Source of the DNA: Pelomyxa schiedti
Lineage: Eukaryota; Evosea; Pelobiontida; Pelomyxidae
Length of the DNA: 29,650 bases
Direction: 5' to 3'
Assembly (NCBI GenBank): GCA_020536535.1
Contig: JAHLWZ010000649.1
Coordinates: 1-29,650, forward strand
Shown: positions 1 to 10,863 of the stretch, piece by piece
Numbering within the stretch: the first letter of the stretch is position 1
How the letters are laid out: each line of letters opens with the position of its first letter
Program-made: the position numbers and the translations under genes
The notes under the pieces: generated by a model
Databases searched by the model: none
Seen by the model: only the letters and a program-made list of their open reading frames with translations
Told to the model about the DNA's origin: nothing

Positions 1-15
1 AAAAAAAAACCACGT

Positions 16-16
<1 letters not shown>

Positions 17-101
<85 letters not shown>

Positions 102-158
102 AAACACACACACACACACCCAAACACACACACACACACACACCCAAACACAGTCCCC
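17..158. repeat. CA/TG microsatellite
   Basis: About 140 bp of almost pure CA dinucleotide, interrupted by three CCCAAACACA variants that themselves recur with similar spacing. It lies directly downstream (minus strand) of the coding region at 152-579 and most likely belongs to an intron of that gene. The minus-strand frame is formally open through it, giving a Cys-Val run, but that is a property of the dinucleotide and not evidence of coding. Confidence 0.95.
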
Positions 159-579
159 TGAGCACAGTGATGCATTCTTTCCTGTTGTTCCTGGTTTGCT
201 TGCTCTTGATGATCCAATCGACGCACCTCGCGCTCCCCGCCTCCCCGGCGCACAACAACGCGAAGTACCGCGACGTCCCGCAGTAGCACAGATCCACGGC
301 GTCGACCTCCACGCCGCCCATGAGGAACCCGCAGGCCCTGGGCACCAGGGGGAACAGCGCGTCGGCGAGGCGAGCGACGGCGAGGCACCGGTCGGGAGCG
401 AGCGGGTAGCCGCGGTTATGGGACGGGTGCACGACTGTGGGCTCGACGACGTACTCCCACACGACCCGCGACACCGCCATCGTCCACGAGACGATGGTGG
501 CCCGACGACGTAGTTGTAGCTCGTTATCGGTTGTGGTGGTGTCTGCTGTTGTTGTTGTTTTCAGACGCGCCGGTTGCAT
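152..579 (-). CDS. 5' exon of unknown protein, runs off the left edge
   Basis: A minus-strand frame opens with ATG at 579 and stays open to the window edge. It reads as a real protein for about 142 residues: a Thr-rich start, then an amphipathic stretch with SRVVWEYVVEPTVVHPS, a second helix ending LADALFPLVPRACGFLMGG, and a Cys-containing stretch ending CVDWIIKSKQTRNN. I put the exon end near 152, where minus-strand ACT|GTGTTTGG gives a GT donor just before the CA/TG repeat; the rest of the gene lies outside the window. The plus-strand frames across 196-513 and 437-634 are its shadows. Its ATG is only 55 bp from the divergent ATG at 635. I do not recognise the family. The donor position is inferred, but the coding nature of the frame is fairly clear from composition. 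Confidence 0.6.
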
Positions 580-634
580 TTTGTGTGGATGTGTGATGGG
601 GCTTCCCGGAAGGATTTTCATCAATCGGAAGAGA
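580..634. promoter_or_regulatory. 55-bp divergent intergenic region
   Basis: This is the only sequence between the ATG of the minus-strand gene (579) and the ATG of the plus-strand gene (635). Both 5' UTRs and any core promoter must fit here or lie inside the neighbouring coding sequence. It contains TTCATCAATCGG close to the plus ATG, loosely like TTCAGTCAAATCGC in the other divergent gap at 27725-27777. No TATA box is visible. The regulatory role is inferred from position only. Confidence 0.35.
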
Positions 635-2176
635 ATGACCGGAATAACTCTGGACTCACGATGCAACCAACAACATTTCCGCTTCCACGTCGCACTCGAC
701 GCACATGATCAGCTCGTGGCGTTCGCGACGTCGTGGCACCCCCGGTGCGGTGCGTCGTCGCCCGCGCGCCTCCTGTGGCACACCACCAACAACAACAACC
801 ACGGTGGCTGTGGTGGCGGTGGCGGTTGCGGTTGTGGTGGTGGGGGGCCGTGGCTGGCCCGCACAATCGCCGCCGACCACTGCCTCGCCCTGCCCTCCTG
901 CGCAGAAGCAAGGCGGTTCGGGCTCCTGCTGGTGCCGTCGGACCTGAACAAGACAGGCAGCGGTGATGAGGAGGAGGAGGGGGAGGAGGGGGAGGGGGAG
1001 GACAGCCGAGCGCCGTTCGTGGCGCTTGGGGTGTCCCCTGGGACGCTGGGGGTCACGCAGGGGCCCGTGGTGGCTGGGTACGTGCGGCCGGCCGCCGCGC
1101 CTGGACCGGGGGATGTGGTGGTTGACGTCGACACGTGCGTTGTGTGGGATTCTGATACCGAGCGTTACTTCCTCCGCCGTTTCGATCAGACAAGTGGAGG
1201 TACTGAGTTGGCTAATTGGATAAATCCCTGTCGCCGACCACAGTGTTATCTGTCTATTATAATGTAATAGTAATAACAATAAAAACTTTCCTATCGGAAA
1301 ATGAAAAACCTTACATCCATAATCCCAGAAGGGAAGCTGTTGATGAGGATCCGTGACATGACAAGTGACCAGGTTCCAGTTCTCGGTTTGCATGCCAAGG
1401 GCAAGTGGCTGGTGTGGTTTGGTTCCAAGGAAATGATTGTGCTGGACCTGCACGCGCCTTACCCCTGGTCAACAAGGACATGTGTTGATATCTCGCGCTT
1501 CCCATGGGTTATCACCTACCACTCGTACCTGTTTTCGAGTGTCCACTGGCCCAACGAACTGGGCCTGGCTGTTCAAATGAAGGCCGACTCTTACTCCGGA
1601 ATGTTCATCGTCATCGACGTCGAGAGGACATTCGCGACCAAGAACCTCGAGATCTTGACACAAGTCAGTGTGGCCAGGCGTACAGCAACCCGAAATTGTT
1701 ATTGGGTGTTTGACCTGGTTGCTAAAAGTGGCCCGGCACTGCTGCTGAAGAAGAAGGCCGACAACACCCGCGTGATCGTGGTCGAGTCCCAGCTCGGCTA
1801 CGTGTTCCACATCGACAGCGCCACTGGCGACGTGGTGCAGCTGTGTGAGGGAGGCAAGAGGGAAGTGTCACAGCTGAGCACATCCACGTTCTGCATCCAC
1901 TCTCGTGGGGACCGGGAGCGCTGGTGCACTCAATTGTGGGAATGTGGGAACACAGCAGCGGGGCCGGTGAGGACCATCGAGCACGAGAGTGGTGGTGGTG
2001 GGGTCAACGATGGCACTCTTCAAGTTGTTGGGGGGTCAGGCTTCTTGTTTGTTGTTGGTCGTGACACAATCGTGGTGTCTGACGCCGAATCTGGTGTTGT
2101 GGTGGTCACACTCTCATTGTCATTCCACCGCGACGATCAGACTGCGTTCATCTTCAAGGCTGAATCTTTGTTGTGA
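635..2176 (+). CDS. Subfamily A protein, copy 1 (function unknown)
   Basis: Model join(635..1199,1332..2176), 469 aa. The intron (133 bp, phase 1) was placed by alignment to the copies at 4730 and 27724, which share the donor GAG|GTAC and the exon 2 start GG-AAG-CTN. Exon 1 has the block QLVAFATSWHPRCGASSPAR, an Asn run, a Gly/Cys-rich loop, an acidic Glu-rich loop unique to this copy, and LGVSPGTLGVT. Exon 2 has KWLVWFGSKEMIVLDLHAP, FSSVHWPNELGLAVQMKAD, ERTFATKNLEILTQ, LSTSTFCIHSRG, TQLWECGNTAAGPVRTIEHE and a closing GGSGFLFVVGRDTIVVSDAE. Short repeating strand-like blocks ending in Trp/Asp suggest a beta-propeller, but this is inference. No signal peptide or membrane segment is seen. The acceptor here is CCCAGAAG, weaker than in the other copies. 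Confidence 0.85.
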
Positions 2177-2424
2177 GAATCAACGTAAACTCGTAAACTG
2201 CCAATTCGATTGTAATTACCTTTCAAGTTTTCCTTATTGTTGAAGGCTGTGCAAGAAATAGAAACGAGATGCCAGTTTTCTCGTGCGGTGGTGCGGTGAA
2301 CGACGTTCGGTGAGGGCCTCGTGGATTTCGCAGCTGCAATCATTGTCTAACGTTCTATTTCTATCCGTATCCATAGAGCAGTTCGATATTTTTTTTTCCT
2401 GCACCCACCCTTTGGCCTCCAGGT
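2177..2424. other. Intergenic spacer
   Basis: 248 bp between the stop of the subfamily A gene and the first ATG of the ankyrin-kinase gene. It is more AT-rich than the flanking coding sequence and ends in a T8 run about 25 bp before the ATG. No gene or clear element is visible. Confidence 0.6.
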
Positions 2425-4606
2425 ATGAGCCGTTCAACAGTACTCCGATCAACAACAACGACAAACCCATCGATCGCGATGACAACAGTACTGCCTACGG
2501 ATCCGCAGCGCCAGGCCATGTGCGATGCCTGCACGCGCGGCGACATGCCCCGGTTACCGTCGCCCACTTGGGACATCAACACCCCCATCGACGGCAGAGG
2601 TGGCTGGACCATGCTTCACCTCGCCTGCTGGTACGGCCACGAGTCGCTTGCTCGGCAGCTCCTTTGTGTGGGTGCATCGCGCAGCCCCCCAATTGACCCA
2701 AACGCCACCGACAACAGCCACTGCCGAACGCCACTGTACTACGCCGCCCGCGAGGGCAAGGAGCCGGTGGTGAGGGTGTTGGTGGCAAGGCCCGATGTGG
2801 ATGTGAACAAGGGGTGCCCGCTGGCCGTGGCATGCAGGGAGCGCGAGGCGGGCGTTGTGGTGGCGTTGCTTGAGTGCCCACGTGTGGACGTCAACTTGGC
2901 GATGGCAACAGAATACCAGGGCATCATCGGTCAAACGGCACTGCACGTGGCTTGCGAACAGGGATTCGTGGAGGGGGTGAAGGTTCTGCTCCAAGTCAAT
3001 GGAATTGACACAAACCGCAAAAACAACAAAGGTGAAACACCACTTGACGTGGCAACAAGAAGGAACTGCACTGATATCTGCAACCTCTTCAAGAATCACA
3101 ACACCAGAGTGCAATCATCTGAACTTGAGATGAGAGAGAAAGAGAGAGAAATTGCAAGAATCACAGTAGAGAACAAGACCCTTGGAGATTCATTGAGGGA
3201 AATGAACGAGAGAGTGTTGATTCTCGAAAGGAAACTGCAAAAAGGAGAAGAGGATCCAGACACTTGAGGAGGAGAACTCTGTTCTCAAAGCATGTTACAA
3301 GGTTCTCTTTCCCCCCAGTCCTTCAAGTCACTAAAATCTTTTCACAACAACAACAAAAACCCAGGAGAGAGCAGAGACAATGACGTCGTTGGTTGGTGCA
3401 AACATTGACTCATTTGCAATGATGAAATTCCTTGGTTCAGGCTCAAACGCAGCAACATTTCAGGTGAAATTTTTCCCCAGGGGAGGATGCAGCAGTGTGC
3501 CACAGTTGCAGCTTCAACCTTCTTCTACATCCACCACAAAACCTCTGGACAACAACACACCCACCATGGCCATGAAAGTTCTGTTCAACTGGGAAAGCAC
3601 ACCACATCAGACACTGATCAAGCAGAAGTACATGAAAGAGTGCGTTGTTCTTGCATCAGTGCCACTTCATCCAAATGTTATCCACCCTCTTGGAACTCTT
3701 GTCATTCCTCGGTGTGTTAATAATGTAAAATAAATAAATCATAAATTTAGGCAATAATATAAAGAGGAAGAGAGTCTTTTGTTGTCAATGAATACATACA
3801 ACAGAATCCCCCTCAACCAAAAAAGATTTCCAACCGAGTTCATTGCTGCAATACCTTCAGCTCAGCCAGTTTACAGAGAATTTGCACTGAACAAGTCACT
3901 TGCTTTCCTGCTTCCTTTCTGTGGTGTTCCATTGGTTAAATTTATGCCAGATGTGGTTAATGCCACAGCCACATCTGCAGCAACCACCAGAACAGTGAGG
4001 AACTTGCTTCTCCAATCACTGAGTGCTGTTGCTCACCTTGAAAGGGCGCATGTCGTCCACAGGTTGGTTTTTTCATTTCTGTTCTCTGTGCGATTCCTAT
4101 TTCAATTTTGCAGGGACATCAAAGGAGACAACATCCTTGTTGACCCAGCCACTCACAAGCTCACGTTGATTGACTTTGGAGAAGCAGTGGAGTGTTCCAC
4201 AGATGATGACAACCTGCAAGCCACAGTGACGAGGGCAGATGGGCAGGTGTGGGGGAACACAGGTACGATGCCACCCGAGGTGAGTGCACTCTCCAGAGAC
4301 CTGATGAGGATTCGTGGGCCATCCTCTGTGTTCTCCTTTGCCAAGTGTGACTCCTTCTCCCTCTCCCTCACGTTTTATGATGCAATGCTGCCACCCACCA
4401 ACAAGTTCATTGGCCAGTTCACACAAGACATGTGCACCTTCTCCACCGAGTTGCTCCCTCCTCTCCCACTTCCTCACAACATCAACAGTGGCAACACTTT
4501 GACAGAGATGAGCACCATGGCACAGGTTCTTGTTGGGATGATGTCACGTGATCGTGCCACCAGGCTCTCTGCTTCTGATGCTCTCAACAGATTGCACTCA
4601 ATTTAG
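2425..4606 (+). CDS. Ankyrin-repeat, coiled-coil protein kinase (frame break in exon 1)
   Basis: Predicted cytosolic Ser/Thr (TKL-like) kinase, about 657 aa. Exons: 2425..3301, 3365..3711, 3805..4062, 4114..4606. Residues 1-220 hold about five ankyrin repeats (GGWTMLHLACWYGHE, CRTPLYYAAREGKE, GQTALHVACEQGF, KGETPLDVATRRN). A Glu/Lys-rich coiled coil follows. The kinase has a Gly loop (FLGSGSNAATF), the VAIK-type lysine in AMKVLF, HPNVIHPLG, HRDIKGDN split by an intron between HR and D, DFGEA, PPE in place of APE, and a subdomain IX-like CDSFSLSL, so the catalytic residues are present. The exon total is one base more than a multiple of three: the ankyrin frame ends at TGA 3265, while the coiled coil continues in the next frame (IQTLEEENSVLKACYK) from about 3245. 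This is a one-base insertion or sequencing error near the AAAAAGG run. ATG 2479 is an alternative start. Confidence 0.8.
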
Positions 4607-4729
4607 TTTATTGAACTTGAGAATAAATAGTTGACGAGACGACGTAAATGGACTGCACACAAGCACCCTGTACCCAATCATACACCGGGGGCAAGTTGAT
4701 TTTCCTTTTTCCGAGAAACGAATCGTTTG

Positions 4730-6182
4730 ATGATTACAGCGTTGACCTTGCCGGACCACGAGGCACGATGGAGCCAGCGCTTCTGTCCACCCACGCTGGC
4801 AAGTTCCCACGTCACATTCTACGCCCGCCAGCAGCTTGTGGCGTTCGCGACGTCGTGGCACCCCCGGTGCGGTGCGTCGTCGCCCGCGCGCCTCCTGTGG
4901 CACACCACCAACAACAACAACCACGGTGGCTGTGGTGGTGGAGGGGGGCCGTGGCTGGCCCGCACAATCGCCGCCGACCACTGCCTCGCCCTGCCCTCCT
5001 GCGCAAAGCGGTTCGGGCTCCTGCTGGTGACCCCGAACATGGGCGAGAGCGAGGATGAAGAGGAGAGGATGGCGGACTCGGGCAGCTGGGCGCCCCTCGT
5101 GACGCTTGGGGTGTCCCCCGCGACGCTGGGGGTCACGCAGGCACCCGCGGTGGCTGCCCGCGTGTGGCCCCTCTCCGTCTCGTCGTCGTGCGGGGCGTTG
5201 GTCGACATTGCCACGAGCGTCGCGTGGGACCCCGAGGCTGGGGGCTACTGCCTCCGCGGTATCAACCAGACAAGAGGAGGTACCCTCATACGTCCAACAC
5301 TAATTACTAGTTATTACCGTTGGAATACAGCTTCTAACCTTGCCCCATTCCTCAGGGAAGCTGCTGATGAAGATCCCTGACCTGACCATTGAGAAATTTC
5401 ATAGTTTTATATATAGGCGCCGTTTGCATGCCAAGGACAAGTGGCTGGTGTGGTTTGGTGACACTGAAATGATCGTTGTGGACCTGCACGCACCTGACCC
5501 CTGTTCGACCATGAAGTGCATTGACACCTCACATTTCCCGTGGGAGGTCTCGTACCTGTTCTCGAGCGTTCACTGGCCAAACGAACTGGGCCTGGCTGTT
5601 CAAATGAAGGCCGACTCTTCCTCCAGAATGTTCATCGTCATCGACATCGAGAAGACATTCACCACCAAGAACCTCGAGATCTTGACACAATTAAAAGTTG
5701 GAGCCGCCCCCGAAGCAGCAGACGAATTCGGTACCACGGCACTGCTGCTGAAGAAGAAGGCCGACAACACCCGCGTGATCGTGGTGGACTGCCGAGGTGG
5801 CCGCGTGCTCCACTTTGACAGCGTCACTGGTGACGTGGTGCAGGTGTATGGGGGTTATGACATCTGCGTGTCACAGCTGAACACATCCACGTTCTGCATC
5901 CACTCTCGTGGGGATGGGGAGTGCATGTTCACGCAATTGTGGGAATGTGGGAACACAGCAGCGGGGCCGGTGAGGACCATCGAGCACGAGGGGAGTGGTG
6001 GTGGTGGCGGGGTCAACGATGACACTCTTCAAGTTGTTGGGGGGTCAGGCTTCTTGTTCGTTGTTGGTCGTGACACCATCGTGGTGTCAGATGCTGAATC
6101 TGGCGTCGTCGTGGTCACACTCTCATTGTCATTCCACAACGACGATGAGACTGCGTTCATCCTCCCAGAATCACTTTTGTAG
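4730..6182 (+). CDS. Subfamily A protein, copy 2 (function unknown)
   Basis: Model join(4730..5279,5356..6182), 458 aa, with a 76-bp phase 1 intron (GAG|GTACCC ... CTCAG|GG) at the same place as in the other two A copies. Exon 1 carries QLVAFATSWHPRCGASSPAR, the Asn run, the Gly/Cys loop and LGVSPATLGVT. Exon 2 carries KWLVWFGDTEMIVVDLHAP, FSSVHWPNELGLAVQMKAD, EKTFTTKNLEILTQ, LNTSTFCIHSRG, TQLWECGNTAAG and GGSGFLFVVGRDTIVVSDAE. At the nucleotide level it is close to copy 1 over long stretches (for example around 4850-5010 against 717-900), so the duplication is fairly recent. It starts 123 bp after the kinase stop on the same strand. I chose ATG 4730 because it gives an N-terminus of the same length class as the paralogues. 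Function unknown. Confidence 0.88.
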
Positions 6183-6338
6183 GGATCTAAATGACAGTGG
6201 GTGTGGTGGGGTTGCTCAACCCTCAAAGCCAGAGCACCAAGTGGAGAGGACTCCCTTCCAGAGAATTCAACATACTGCGAATTGATGACCCTTTATTTTA
6301 TTCGGATAAGGTACCCTTTTCTCCGAAGGGAAGCAACA

Positions 6339-6893
6339 ATGCAACAGCCGCACGTTCAACGGCACCGAGATGAGGATAGCGACAAGTACAAAAGTAGTTC
6401 CACACATAGTGGTGATGGTGTTCAACCCAATCCCAAACCCATAACTATAATCCTGTGTTACGTCGTCGGGAGCAACCGCAACGTCGACGCTATGTTCAGG
6501 TCTCTCACCCGACTGGGCAGCTGCACGGTCACCACGGAAAAAGACAAGGATCATCCCACAATAACGGTCAACAGGCCGAACCCCCTCACCACGAGAACCG
6601 GTGCCGCCGCGGAGCCACCACTGCCCACGCCACCCGAATTGGGGAGCGTCGACGTGCGCAAGTGCAACCAGCTGGAATTATGGGACAAACCAACGGGTGG
6701 TTCAAACCGACGGTCGCAGCGAGGAACCACGAAAACAGGTTTTATTTTTTACCGATGCAACAGGGATGACGAACTCACAACAGTTGCACGGGACATTCAC
6801 CCTGAGTGTGTATATGCTCTCACTCCCTTTTGTTTGCTCTGTGATATTCTGTTGTCCATTACTTTATTTTATTCTATTCATTGTGGAATATAA
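6339..6893 (+). CDS. Small hypothetical protein
   Basis: Open frame of 184 aa from ATG 6339. The first 30 residues are polar (His, Arg, Asp, Ser). A hydrophobic strand ITIILCYVVGSN follows, then NVDAMFRSLTRLGSCTV, a Pro/Thr-rich middle and a basic region. The last 40 residues, from about 6770, become Cys/Leu/Ile-rich and coincide with a drop to AT-rich DNA, so the real C-terminus may be earlier or the true 3' end may lie beyond an unseen intron. It resembles no family I know and no neighbour. An upstream in-frame extension to 6201 exists but has no better ATG. The gene is plausible rather than certain. Confidence 0.4.
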   Translation: MQQPHVQRHRDEDSDKYKSSSTHSGDGVQPNPKPITIILCYVVGSNRNVDAMFRSLTRLGSCTVTTEKDKDHPTITVNRPNPLTTRTGAAAEPPLPTPPELGSVDVRKCNQLELWDKPTGGSNRRSQRGTTKTGFIFYRCNRDDELTTVARDIHPECVYALTPFCLLCDILLSITLFYSIHCGI

Positions 6894-7055
6894 TTTCCTG
6901 TATTTTAAATTCCATTATTGCTTTTTCTATTTACGCAAAGTGTTTTAATTTCTGTTCTTATAGTTAATAGGTGGTAACTTTCTTCGTTTTAAAGAACGCT
7001 GATTTACTTTTAAAGAGCCTGGAGTATCCAGTCTACCACCAAACAAGTGGTAGTT

Positions 7056-10000
7056 ATGTTGCACAGTGGTGTCGAAGATTGGGACTCCTTGCCTGGTGTG
7101 ATGTCCAAACTGTTGGATCCATCGATTGTTGGACCATTCTCCAATGGTGACCTGCCGGTCCCACCCTCCCCTCTTGTGATGATTGATTGCAGCGAACCCT
7201 GTGATACAACATCGGAGATACCAGACACAAGCACAGTGGTTAAAGCAATCAAGGCCATTGAGATGGCTATTGCTGTGTGTCCACACTATTCCTTTTTTTT
7301 TTTTTTTTTTTCTTGTCCCCAACTCTGACCGCATTGCAGTTTTGTGCCTTCAAACTGGTCAAGTGGACAACAAGTTCAAGCGGTTCTCCCGACTCACTAT
7401 TGTGGTTGATAACGGAAACTGCACAGCAAACAGTTTCCGTGTGCAACTACTACAATAAGGCTCCTCCAAAGGGGCATCCCAGACCGCCAACCACAACAAC
7501 AGCAGCAACAACCACAGAATCACAACTTCCACCATTTACCGCACCATTGGTGATGGAAGTCCACTCTGCCAGTGTCGCGGAAGCACACATGATCATGAAG
7601 GTTGTTCATGATTATGGTGGCAACCATCACCACTTCCCCAACCTCACAGTGACAATGGTGCTGAGAATGTGGGTGAGGGCAAATAACGGGGCTGCCATTG
7701 GTGTTGTGTGCCGTGCTCGGTTCCTCACACAGTTTGAAGAAATCGACCTTTCTCACATGTCACTGGAATCAGTTCCAGATGAGTTGAGAGGATTGTCATG
7801 CAGGACACTCAACCTGTCTGGAAACAAGCTGCGCATTGTTCCCAAATGGTTTTCAGAAATGCCCAACGTTATGATGGGAGAAGGCTACGATCTGATTGAT
7901 GAGGATAAAACCGGAAAACAGCTTGTTGGCATCAAACTTGTGCTTGTTGGTGACACTGGAGTGGGGAAGACAACATTGTTGACATGTCTGAAGAAGAAAA
8001 AGACAAAGATGACCATGAAGCACGTTCCCACAGGCTTTGGTGTGCAGCTCCTGGACCACCCAATCGTAAGAGGAAAGACCCCCAGTTGGACTGTGTGGGA
8101 ACTTGGTGGGTAACTTCACCACAATTATTCATCGTCACTCACTACACATTCACAGGGGGGGAGTCACTGGCACCGTTTCACCAATGGTTCCTGCTCAGCA
8201 GGTCAATATTCATCCTTGTCTTCGATGTTCGTGAGGCATTGTCTGCATTAACAACGAAGCAAAGACCGCGTCTGTATTACTGGTTGAATGAAATCTCGAT
8301 TGCCAGGAGCAGAGGTGACAAGAAACCGAGGATCATCATTCCTGTTGGAACCCACATGGAGGGGATCACTGATTCTGATGCGAGTTTCAAATCACTCTGT
8401 TCTGTGCTGGAGCCTATCTTCAAGCACGAGAATGTACCGATGGCGTTCTTGTTTCAACTGAGTGATGGGAAGGGATGGAAGTGCACTGGTTTGCCAATTG
8501 CAGAACACTATGCTCCCACACGTGTGGAACACTTCGTTCTCGACCTGAGTAAATGCCGTGGAGCGATTATGAATCTGGCTCCCCCAAGTTGGATGGTTCT
8601 CAATGAGGAACTCGAAAAATTGAGAGACAAAAGGAGAGCCCCAGCAGTGCCTTGGACACATTTTGTTAAACTGGCAGTGAAGTGTGGTGTTGGTGGGAAG
8701 GTCAGAACAACATCACCGAAAAAAATAGAGGAGTGTGCACACTTTTTGGCTGAAACGGGGACCATCATTCACTTCAGGTATCCTTTTTGGCTCTTGTCAG
8801 CCAGCGGCCACCCTGGTGCTGCTCCGGTTTCAGGCTTTTCTGAGTTCGTCATTCTGGAACGTCGTTCCTTTTTGAAGCGTGTCCTTTGGGACCTCCGTTA
8901 CGAAGAAGGGGCAACCACCACCCTACGTGCTGCTGCAGCGGCCGTGGACTCAATCCTGTTGGAATTCCACAAGTTTGTTGAAGCTCTGCGGGGGAATAGC
9001 GTTGTCTTCTCCGACATGTCATCTTCCTCTCTTTCCCTCTTCAAATATCCGCACTCTGGTGAGGACTTTCACGAGCATTTCAACTCGTTCTGGATGGTAC
9101 CATCACCAAGTACTGCTTCTTCTTCTGCCACAGGTCTCAGTGTGAGAGTGATTCAGTTCCCACTGTTTTCACAGGAGCTGCTCTTCAAGCTCATTTCAAT
9201 AACCTTCCATGATTGGCACATCAAGTTCTGGTGGAGGGATGTGGTGCTCTTTGCTGACTCCGGCATCAATCCCCACACACATTTGTTAATGACAAGCAGA
9301 AATAACACAGTCACGATTTGCATGCGATCGGACCCCCTCGGGAGACCCCAAAGGAGGGGCTACTGGATTGCCATCAGAGGCGCTGTTCACCGTTTCAGCC
9401 ATCAGATGTATATCCGATTTGAAGAATGTGAGTCACCGTTGTTTCCATCGTCGTCATCATCCTTGGCAGGAATCGAGACTGAAGAACAGTTCCCTTGTCC
9501 ACATTGCTTGCTCCAAGCCACCCCTGCACTGGAAAACTGGCTCGACCCTTCCAAGTCAATTGTGTTTCCGGCGGAACTGTTTTATTTCCCGAAGTGTGAC
9601 ATCCTGGATGCTGTCAAAAAAGGTGAGAAAGAAATGACTTGTAGAAATGGACGTTGCAAGGTTGCCCTCGATTCAATTGCACCGGATCTCGCTCCGTTTC
9701 GCTCAGGTGGTTTGGAGGCAGAGCTAAAGCCTACATCGGAGCCAAAGCCATCAGAGACAGCCCCACTCATACTCCCTCACAAACTCAGGGAAATACTCGG
9801 TGAAGAGGAAGTTCAACCCACCAACGAGATGACTTTGGGGCATCTGGTTGCAACACTCATTGAAAAAGGGAACGGGACCACATCTGTGCTTGATGAAGTG
9901 ATTCCAAACATCCTGAGGGTGAAGATTCTGCTGGATGTTGCCCTGGAACTCCAGTCCCTTCACCAGCAAAGCCCCCCTGTTGCCCACGGCAAAATTTGCC

Positions 10001-10863
10001 CAGGTTTGTCCTGTTCCCTTCTCACTGAAACCCGGAATAACACACAACAACAACAACAGATAACATCCTTGTGTTGTCTCTGGACATCAACCGTGGCCCA
10101 TGGGCAAAGGTTCCCACCACACCCACCCAAACACCTTCCTTGTCTCAACTTGAAACCAGATAAAGAAAAATTCCGACGTATCATGGGAGAGGCTCTTTGA
10201 CAGCGTCATCAGGATGCCGGAATCGGCAGCAGTTTCACTGGCTGACATGAACTTCCTTGCGCCGGAGGTTCTTTCGCACTTGTTCTTTGACACACCGGCC
10301 GATATTTGGAGCTTCGGTATGATGCTGTTCCTTCTTTTGGCATCTCCCCCACTCCCACGCATTTATTTGTTTCTCACTGACCCGGCATCTCAGCAATGAC
10401 TTTTTCGATTGTTATGGACCCCCTGGAACAACCATACACACACCTCGCATCATCGCACCGCCACGAAAGGCTGTTGTCCACCGACTACGACGCCAGCAGC
10501 ACCACAATCGCAACAAAAACCAAAACAAAATCAAAAGCAAGAAAAACAACAGCAACAACAACCTGCACCGGCGCGGCATCCCACGACAACAACAACCACG
10601 ACACCAACAACACGAGCGGGGATTACCGGCTCGTTTTCAACCCCCTTTTGGGTGGCTGTCGCCTCCTCAAGGGCGACATCACACCGTTCCCTCCACATCC
10701 ATCGAAATCGACCCACAATGGAGACGTGATTCACCGGCTGGGGCAACAGATAGCATCCCTCTGCTTGAAAAGCAACCCATGTGACAGGGCCAAAATCACT
10801 GACCTCATCAAAATCTGGGATTATTTCCTGTGGCCACCCTCAGCAACACATTCGAAAGGGTGA
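7056..10863 (+). CDS. Roco-family GTPase with degenerate kinase tail
   Basis: Model join(7056..7274,7340..8105,8156..10003,10060..10109,10160..10316,10394..10863), exactly 1170 codons. Two leucine-rich segments (EIDLSHMSLESVPDELRG, RTLNLSGNKLRIVPKWF) precede a Roc GTPase domain: P-loop GDTGVGKTTLL near residue 277, switch II as WELGG rather than DxxGQ and split by an intron, and PVGTHMEG in the place of the G4 motif. COR follows, with HFVKLAVKCGV, HFLAETGTIIHF and a Cys pair set CPHC...CRNGRC before ALDSIAPDL. The C-terminal part is kinase-like (ILLDVALELQSLH, HGKICPDN near residue 939, LAPEV, DIWSF, CLKSNPCDRAKI) but lacks the Gly loop and catalytic lysine, has HGK for HRD and no clear DFG, so it should be a pseudokinase. 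A poly-T tract lies in intron 1. A near-copy of the tail sits at 18048-19094. Confidence 0.88.
7275..7339 (+). other. Roco intron 1 with poly-T tract
   Basis: A 65-bp intron, GTGTGT...TTGCAG, joining phase 0 exons. It holds a T20 run (about 7292-7311), a long polypyrimidine tract before the acceptor. It illustrates the intron style of the window: short, GT-AG, pyrimidine-rich 3' part. Confidence 0.8.

Noticed and set aside
196-513. Plus-strand 105-aa frame
   Set aside because: Antisense to the better protein-like minus-strand exon at 152-579; Pro/Arg/His-rich with no coherent motif.
770-850. Asn and Gly/Cys runs as an insertion
   Set aside because: Present in all three A copies at the same place, so it is part of the family although its length varies.
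656-1453. Long minus-strand open frame opposite subfamily A copy 1
   Set aside because: It crosses the exon-intron border and is the antisense shadow of a GC-rich coding exon; its composition (Pro, Arg, His runs) is typical of such shadows.
2554-3114. 186-aa minus-strand frame
   Set aside because: Antisense to the ankyrin repeats, which are unmistakable on the plus strand.
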